DNA from: Aestuariivirga sp.
GTDB taxonomy: Bacteria > Pseudomonadota > Alphaproteobacteria > Rhizobiales > Aestuariivirgaceae
Reading direction: 5' to 3'
NCBI GenBank assembly: GCA_020252385.1
Contig: JADCDC010000221.1
Location: forward strand, 1 to 5,769
DNA length: 5,769 nucleotides
The notes beneath the pieces were generated by a model. That model was not told the DNA's origin and made no database searches. It saw nothing but the letters and a program-made list of their open reading frames with translations. Numbering within the stretch: the stretch's first letter is position 1; the number at the start of each line of letters is the position of its first letter. This document shows, piece after piece, positions 1-5,769 of the stretch. The translations under genes and the position numbers were made by a program.

Positions 1-101
1 GCCCGGCTGAGATCCATGCCATCGGCCAGCGCGAACTGGCGCGGCTGCGTGGCGAGATGGAAGCGCTGATGAAGGGCACCGGCTTCAGCGGCAGCTTCGC
101 C
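1..101 (+). pseudogene. DUF885-family protein fragment (internal piece, fused to BenE remnant)
   Basis: The frame starting at base 3 is open from the window edge. Its first ~33 residues contain EIHAIGQRELARLRGEM followed by a GF-SGSFA segment. This matches the conserved 'peeIHaiGlaEvaRiraEM...GF.Gs' block of DUF885 proteins, a family of predicted secreted or periplasmic alpha-helical proteins with metallopeptidase-like HExxH features elsewhere in the chain. In intact members the block continues into a segment like 'FLAFLRTDPRFY'. Here it stops abruptly after SFA near base 101 and continues in frame with BenE-like sequence. No DUF885 active-site motif is inside the window. The family call is from memory of the motif and moderately sure. 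The upstream part of the gene lies outside the window, so I cannot say whether it is intact. Confidence 0.55.
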
Positions 102-704
102 GGCGATTGCTGCAGCTTCGGCATCACCGCGCTCGAATGGACGACGCCCACATTCGACCCCCAGACCGTGCTGTCGATCGGCGTGCCGCTGTTCCTCGTC
201 ACCATGGCATCGCAGAACCTTCCGGGCTTCGCGGTGCTGCGGGCGAGCGGTTACCAACCCCCGGTGCAGCCCGCACTGCTGGTGACGGGTGCGACCTCCA
301 TCCTGATCGCGCCCTTCGGCGCCCATACCGTCAACATGGCGGCGATCACCGCCTCGATCGTCACCGGACCCGACTGCCACCCCGATCCGGCGAAGCGCTG
401 GCTCGTCGCCTGGCCCTATCTGGTGTTCTACGGCCTGATCGGCCTGATGGCGGCAAGCTTCGTCCATGTCCTGGGCGCACTGCCGAAGGACCTGATCACC
501 GCGATTGCCGGGCTTGCCCTGTTCTCGCCGCTGATGGGCGGGGTCACGGCCATGATGAAAGAACCGCGCGACATCGAGAGTGCGCTGGTCACCTTCCTCG
601 TCACCGCGAGCGGACTTTCGATCGCGGGCGTTGGCTCGGCCTTCTGGGGCCTCGTCGCGGGGCTTGTTCTGTTCGGGGCGCGCCACCTGCTGAAGCGGAA
701 CTGA
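3..704 (+). CDS. Benzoate/H+ symporter BenE family, C-terminal half, 5' end replaced (chimeric or truncated)
   Basis: BenE proteins are inner-membrane aromatic acid/proton symporters of about 390 residues. Numbering from the codon at base 3, the BenE signature runs from about residue 40 to the stop: PLFLVTMASQNLPGF (62-76), an APFGAH motif ending near 108, an AAIT-S-TG-D-HPDP-KRW stretch, then TFLVTASG (197-204) and SAFWGLVAG near the end. Several hydrophobic membrane segments are visible, and the C-terminus ends normally at TGA 702-704. What is missing is the N-terminal half, roughly 190 residues carrying about half of the membrane helices. The first ~33 codons are instead DUF885-like. An ATG at 57 is in frame but lies within the DUF885-like part and has no convincing ribosome site. 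A half transporter of this kind is unlikely to work, so this is probably a gene remnant or an assembly join. The BenE assignment is firm; the fusion interpretation is inference. Confidence 0.8.
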   Translation, partial: PAEIHAIGQRELARLRGEMEALMKGTGFSGSFAGDCCSFGITALEWTTPTFDPQTVLSIGVPLFLVTMASQNLPGFAVLRASGYQPPVQPALLVTGATSILIAPFGAHTVNMAAITASIVTGPDCHPDPAKRWLVAWPYLVFYGLIGLMAASFVHVLGALPKDLITAIAGLALFSPLMGGVTAMMKEPRDIESALVTFLVTASGLSIAGVGSAFWGLVAGLVLFGARHLLKRN

Positions 705-786
705 GGGCGGGTGAGCCTGCGCTGATTGGGCTCGCGATGGCCCTCTTTTCCATAATCCGCCCTGGCCACGCGCGCGTTAAAGGAGC
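705..786 (+). other. Intergenic gap between the BenE remnant and the peroxidase gene
   Basis: This 82-bp gap is the only place for a peroxidase promoter. A CATAAT hexamer at 751-756 resembles a -10 element. The best partner, TTGGGC at 726-731, is 19 bp away, so the match is poor. GGGC (728-731) can pair with GCCC (740-743), followed by TCTTTTCC, which could be a weak terminator for the upstream frame, but four base pairs is too little to rely on. The two readings overlap and neither is strong. Confidence 0.2.
779..785 (+). promoter_or_regulatory. Shine-Dalgarno-like AAAGGAG, unusually close to the gpx ATG
   Basis: AAAGGAG is a strong anti-16S match, but its last G is separated from the ATG at 787 by one base, whereas 5-9 bases are usual. 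No ATG, GTG or TTG codon lies in frame just downstream; only an ATT at 793 would sit at normal spacing. The next in-frame ATG (838) would delete the signal peptide. The ATG at 787 is therefore kept, with this oddity noted. Confidence 0.5.
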
Positions 787-1329
787 ATGCGAATTCTCAT
801 TGTCCTCCTCACCCTGTTTCTTGCGAGCGCCCCCGCCATGGCCGAGACCACCGCGCATGACTTCACCCTGACCGGCATCGACGGCAAGCCGATGCCGCTC
901 TCCCAGTTCAAGGGTTCGCCCGTGCTGGTGGTGAACACGGCATCCGAATGCGGCTTCACCCCGCAATATGAGGAACTCGAGGCGTTGTGGAAGGCCTATG
1001 GCGACAAGGGCCTCGTGGTGCTTGGCGTGCCGTCCAACGACTTCGGCGGCCAGGAACCGGGAACGGCGGCCGAAATCGCCAGCTTCTGCAAGCTGAACTA
1101 CGGGGTGACCTTCCCGCTCGCCGACAAGACGGTGGTGAAGGGGGCGTCGGCCCATCCCTTCTACCAGTGGGCGGGCGAGAAGGCCGGCATGCTGGGCCGG
1201 CCCAAGTGGAACTTCCACAAATACCTGATCGGCGCCGATGGCCGCTTCATCGACTGGTTCTCCTCCCAGACCAAGCCCATGGGGCCCAAGATCAAGGCAG
1301 CGGTGGAGAAGGCGCTGGCGGGGTCCTGA
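787..1329 (+). CDS. Glutathione peroxidase (thioredoxin-type, Cys-based), exported
   Basis: This 180-residue protein reduces hydrogen peroxide or organic hydroperoxides. The N-terminus MRILIVLLTLFLASAPAMA, followed by E-T-T, is a textbook Sec signal peptide (basic start, hydrophobic core, AMA cleavage site), so the mature enzyme should be periplasmic. The family tetrad is present: peroxidatic Cys55 in NTASECGFTPQY, Gln89 in PSNDFGGQEPG, and Trp141-Asn142 in KWNFHKYL. The catalytic residue is Cys, not selenocysteine. Cys101 in FCKLNYGVTFP matches the resolving cysteine of yeast Gpx3-type enzymes, which suggests recycling by a thioredoxin-like reductant rather than glutathione. The length is typical for a Gpx plus signal peptide. 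The gene ends 3 bp from the convergent greA stop codon. The family call is near certain; the periplasmic location and the reductant are inferred from motifs. Confidence 0.95.
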   Translation: MRILIVLLTLFLASAPAMAETTAHDFTLTGIDGKPMPLSQFKGSPVLVVNTASECGFTPQYEELEALWKAYGDKGLVVLGVPSNDFGGQEPGTAAEIASFCKLNYGVTFPLADKTVVKGASAHPFYQWAGEKAGMLGRPKWNFHKYLIGADGRFIDWFSSQTKPMGPKIKAAVEKALAGS

Positions 1330-1342
1330 GACTTACCGCCAG
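1315..1342. other. Inverted repeat spanning the gpx and greA stop codons
   Basis: CTGGCGG (1315-1321) is perfectly complementary to CCGCCAG (1336-1342), giving a 7-bp GC-rich stem with a 14-nt loop that contains both stop codons. Neither strand has a T-tract after the stem, so it is not a standard intrinsic terminator. Its position makes it the only candidate 3' structure for the two convergent genes. It may be chance in GC-rich coding sequence. Confidence 0.3.
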
Positions 1343-1806
1343 GCGACCTTGGCGATCTCGTAGGACTTGCCGCCGCCCGGCGTGTTCACCTCCACCGAGT
1401 CGCCCATCTTCTTGCCGATGATGGCGCGTGCGATGGGGGAGGAGACCGAGATCTTGCCCTTCTTCACGTCGGCCTCGAACTCGCCGACGATCTGGTAGGA
1501 GGTCTTCTCGTCGGTTTCCTCGTCGATCAGCGTGACCTTGGCGCCGAACTTGACGACATCGCCCGACAGCTTTGAAATATCGATGATTTCCGCGCGCGAC
1601 AGCTTGTCCTCAAGCTCCGCCACGCGGGCCTCCGTCCAGCCCTGCTGCTCCTTGGCGGCATGGTATTCGGCATTCTCCGAAAGATCGCCGTGGGAGCGGG
1701 CCTCCTCGATGGCCTTGATGATACGCGGGCGCTCCACCGACTTGAGGTGCTTCACCTCATCCATCATGGCGGCGTGGCCTTCGGCGGTCATGGGCACTTT
1801 GTCCAT
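1333..1806 (-). CDS. greA: Transcription elongation factor GreA
   Basis: This 157-residue protein, the usual GreA length, binds the RNA polymerase secondary channel and stimulates cleavage of backtracked transcripts. The N-terminal coiled coil spans about residues 8-76. Its tip carries HGDLSENAEYHAAKE, with Asp41 and Glu44 at the same numbers as the acidic catalytic pair of E. coli GreA. The C-terminal FKBP-like globular domain follows, with YQIVGEFEADVKKGKIS, SSPIARAIIGK and a GDSVEV strand, ending KVAWR. The start at 1806 (MDKVPMT) matches GreA N-termini. An in-frame upstream ATG at 1962 would add 52 residues with no GreA similarity and would place the leader hairpin inside the gene, so it is rejected. 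The ribosome site is weak (GGACGAG, ending 4 nt before ATG). The gene is transcribed in the same direction as carB, with DUF1499 between them on the other strand. Confidence 0.97.
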   Translation of the reverse strand: MDKVPMTAEGHAAMMDEVKHLKSVERPRIIKAIEEARSHGDLSENAEYHAAKEQQGWTEARVAELEDKLSRAEIIDISKLSGDVVKFGAKVTLIDEETDEKTSYQIVGEFEADVKKGKISVSSPIARAIIGKKMGDSVEVNTPGGGKSYEIAKVAWR

Positions 1807-1810
1807 CGGT

Positions 1811-1830
1811 CTCGTCCAGTCTTGTCCAGT
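1811..1830 (-). repeat. Tandem 10-mer immediately upstream of the greA start
   Basis: On the minus strand ACTGGACAAG is followed directly by ACTGGACGAG, identical at 9 of 10 positions, ending 4 nt before the greA ATG. The second copy contains the only Shine-Dalgarno-like bases. The period of one helical turn could suit a DNA-binding protein, or the repeat could be a simple slippage duplication. It is seen directly; any role is a guess. Confidence 0.5.
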
Positions 1831-1840
1831 TTTTTCACGT

Positions 1841-1859
1841 CCCCCGGCCGGGCCGGAGG
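1841..1859 (-). other. Small GC-rich hairpin in the greA leader
   Basis: CCGGC (1844-1848) pairs with GCCGG (1852-1856) around a 3-nt loop, and the outer CC/GG (1841-1842 with 1858-1859) can extend it past one mismatch. On the greA strand the stem is followed by an A-rich stretch (GTGAAAAAAC), not by T residues, so it is not a terminator in that direction. It sits about 35 nt upstream of the ATG and could shape translation initiation. Confidence 0.35.
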
Positions 1860-1880
1860 CGCGTTCCATCCGTGTCTGGG

Positions 1881-1924
1881 AAAAACGACACCCGGCCATA
1901 CGGAGCGAACCGTATCCTGCCGGG
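1881..1924 (-). terminator. Terminator-like hairpin in the greA leader (candidate attenuator)
   Basis: On the minus strand CCCGGC, an AGG bulge and ATACGG form the left arm, TTCGCT the loop, and CCGTAT, a single G and GCCGGG the right arm. This gives a 12-bp stem with a small asymmetric bulge (1891-1924). It is followed by TGTCG and then five T residues (1885-1881). The order stem-then-T-run exists only on the greA strand; on the plus strand the bases after the stem are CGAAGCAACAAG. The five bases between stem and T-run are more than ideal, although two further pairs (one G-U) can shorten the gap. No minus-strand gene lies just upstream except carB, whose stop is 700 bp away. The hairpin would either stop carB read-through or attenuate greA. 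Confidence 0.5.
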
Positions 1925-1933
1925 CGAAGCAAC

Positions 1934-1962
1934 AAGATGGCCCAACTCGGCCAAGATTTCAA
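1934..1962 (-). promoter_or_regulatory. Candidate greA promoter
   Basis: On the minus strand TTGAAA (1962-1957) and CATCTT (1939-1934) are separated by exactly 17 bp. The -35 is a good housekeeping-sigma match; the -10 agrees at only three of six positions. Transcription would start near 1927, just before the leader hairpin, giving a leader of about 120 nt. I saw no convincing promoter between the hairpin and the greA ATG. Confidence 0.35.
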
Positions 1963-2005
1963 GGGCAGCGGGAGGTTGGCGCGTAACGCATTGTTTTTAT
2001 TGGTG

Positions 2006-2080
2006 TCATCCCCAACGAAAGCTGCTGTCCAGCCTGACCTTGCCGAAACGGAAGCTGGATGCCAGCTTTCGCTGGCATGA
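2006..2080. repeat. Dispersed palindromic intergenic repeat ('MPAKAGIQ'-type)
   Basis: The left arm (2006-2033, from TCATCCCC to TCCAGC) and the right arm (2054-2080, from GCTGGATGCC to GGCATGA) are imperfect inverted copies, agreeing at most positions with one indel, around a 20-nt spacer. The right arm alone contains a perfect 8-bp hairpin: ATGCCAGC (2059-2066), loop TTTC, GCTGGCAT (2071-2078). Translated, the arms give MPAKAGIQ and GMT on one strand and MPAFAGM on the other. These are signatures of the GTCATCCC...CGAAAG...CTGGAT repeats scattered between genes in many alphaproteobacteria. No transposase is present. The element lies 30-100 bp upstream of the DUF1499 gene. Confidence 0.7.
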
Positions 2081-2087
2081 GGGCGGT

Positions 2088-2095
2088 GAGGAAGG
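2088..2095 (+). promoter_or_regulatory. Purine-rich ribosome-site candidate for the DUF1499 gene
   Basis: GAGGAAGG is the only Shine-Dalgarno-like run upstream of the ATG at 2110. Its spacing of 14 nt is longer than usual. No other in-frame start codon lies between it and 2110, and starts further upstream fall inside the repeat. Confidence 0.35.
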
Positions 2096-2109
2096 CTAAA
2101 TCTTCCGCC

Positions 2110-2613
2110 ATGCGCAGGATCCTGAACATTGCCGCCTTGCTGGCGGCCCTATCCATCGCCGCCTTTCTCATCGTGGGGCCTGAGCGCATCTGGGCGCAGT
2201 TCGGAGCGGCCGATCTCGGCGATGTCGACTTCGCCACGCTGGTCCGCCGCGACTCGCCCAATGATGCGCTGGCCTGCCTGCCGGACGTCTGCGCTGCGAA
2301 GGCTGACATTGCGGCACCCCTTATCGCGAAGCCGCCGGCCACGGTGTTCGCCGCCGTGGAAACGGCGCTGTCGCGTGAACCTCGCGTGCAGGAGGTGGCC
2401 GCCGACGCCGCTCAGGGCACGCTGCGCTTCGTGGAGCGGAGCAGGCTCCTGGGCTTTCCCGATACCGTCAATCTCAAGGTGGTGCCCACGCCGGATGGCG
2501 GCTCGGCCGTGCTGATCTATTCCCGCTCGCAGATCGGCAGGGATGACATGGGCGTGAACCTGGCACGGGTGAAGCGCTGGGCGGAGCTGATCGAAGCGGA
2601 GGCGGGGAGGTAG
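2110..2613 (+). CDS. DUF1499 domain-containing membrane-anchored protein
   Basis: The 167-residue product begins MRRILNIAALLAALSIAAFL, a basic start followed by one hydrophobic helix to about residue 23. With no lipobox Cys or clear cleavage site, it is probably a signal anchor. The rest fits DUF1499: a SPNDALACLPDVCAAKAD segment with Cys56 and Cys61 (about 49-66), an FVERSRLLGFPD stretch (107-118), and the closing block IYSRSQIGRDDMGVNLARV (136-154) followed by KRW. The family has no established function. The start at 2110 is preferred over an in-frame ATG at 2059, because the 17 extra residues (MPAFAGM...) come from the palindromic repeat and would precede the membrane helix unnaturally. 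The gene stands alone on its strand between greA and carB, and its stop is 6 bp from the convergent carB stop. Confidence 0.85.
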   Translation: MRRILNIAALLAALSIAAFLIVGPERIWAQFGAADLGDVDFATLVRRDSPNDALACLPDVCAAKADIAAPLIAKPPATVFAAVETALSREPRVQEVAADAAQGTLRFVERSRLLGFPDTVNLKVVPTPDGGSAVLIYSRSQIGRDDMGVNLARVKRWAELIEAEAGR

Positions 2614-2619
2614 TCCCTC

Positions 2620-5769
<3,150 letters not shown>

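Noticed and set aside
107..871. 254-residue plus-strand open frame overlapping BenE and the start of gpx
   Set aside because: Arg/Pro/Ala/His-rich translation with no family motif, out of frame with strong BenE and Gpx matches; a typical GC-rich shadow frame.
601..1218. 205-residue minus-strand open frame across BenE and gpx
   Set aside because: Antisense to well supported genes and low-complexity in composition; no recognisable motif.
1807..1962. N-terminal extension of GreA by 52 residues from an ATG at 1962
   Set aside because: The extension has no GreA similarity and reads through the leader hairpin and tandem repeat. The 1806 start puts Asp41/Glu44 at canonical positions.
1532..2080. 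182-residue plus-strand open frame antisense to greA
   Set aside because: Mirror of greA and the intergenic repeat; Ser/Ala/Arg-rich with no motif.
2059..2109. Upstream start adding MPAFAGM... to the DUF1499 protein
   Set aside because: The added residues derive from the palindromic repeat, and the membrane helix begins naturally just after the Met at 2110.

Overview
The window reads as a piece of an alphaproteobacterial chromosome. It is GC-rich, its GreA and CarB sequences resemble those of Hyphomicrobiales-type alphaproteobacteria as I remember them, and it carries a dispersed palindromic repeat of the 'MPAKAGIQ / MPAFAGM' kind common in that class. Nothing marks it as a phage, plasmid or genomic island. 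Family assignments come from motif recognition by eye, not from database searches.

Layout: (1) Positions 1-704 (+) hold one open frame that enters from outside the window. Its first ~33 codons look like a DUF885 protein. The rest is the C-terminal half of a BenE-family benzoate/H+ symporter, so this is a chimera or a deletion/assembly junction. (2) 787-1329 (+) encodes an exported, Cys-type glutathione peroxidase. (3) 1333-1806 (-) encodes transcript cleavage factor GreA, tail-to-tail with the peroxidase (3 bp between stop codons). (4) 1807-2109 is a 303-bp divergent intergenic region. On the greA side it holds a candidate promoter, a terminator-like hairpin inside the leader, a small GC-rich hairpin and a tandem 10-mer next to the start codon. 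On the other side it holds a palindromic repeat just upstream of the next gene. (5) 2110-2613 (+) encodes a membrane-anchored DUF1499 protein. (6) 2620-5769 (-) is carB, the large subunit of carbamoyl-phosphate synthase, lacking about 72 N-terminal residues beyond the window edge. It is also tail-to-tail with its neighbour (6 bp).

The genes do not form one pathway. CarB feeds pyrimidine and arginine synthesis, GreA rescues backtracked RNA polymerase, the peroxidase detoxifies peroxides in the envelope, and the DUF1499 protein has no known function. carB and greA lie in the same order and strand, as in carAB-greA neighbourhoods of other proteobacteria, but here an opposite-strand DUF1499 gene and a repeat separate them. 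The most interesting signals are the greA leader, which recalls the attenuated greA leader (GraL RNAs) of E. coli, and the DUF885/BenE junction. I do not see a new multi-gene system.
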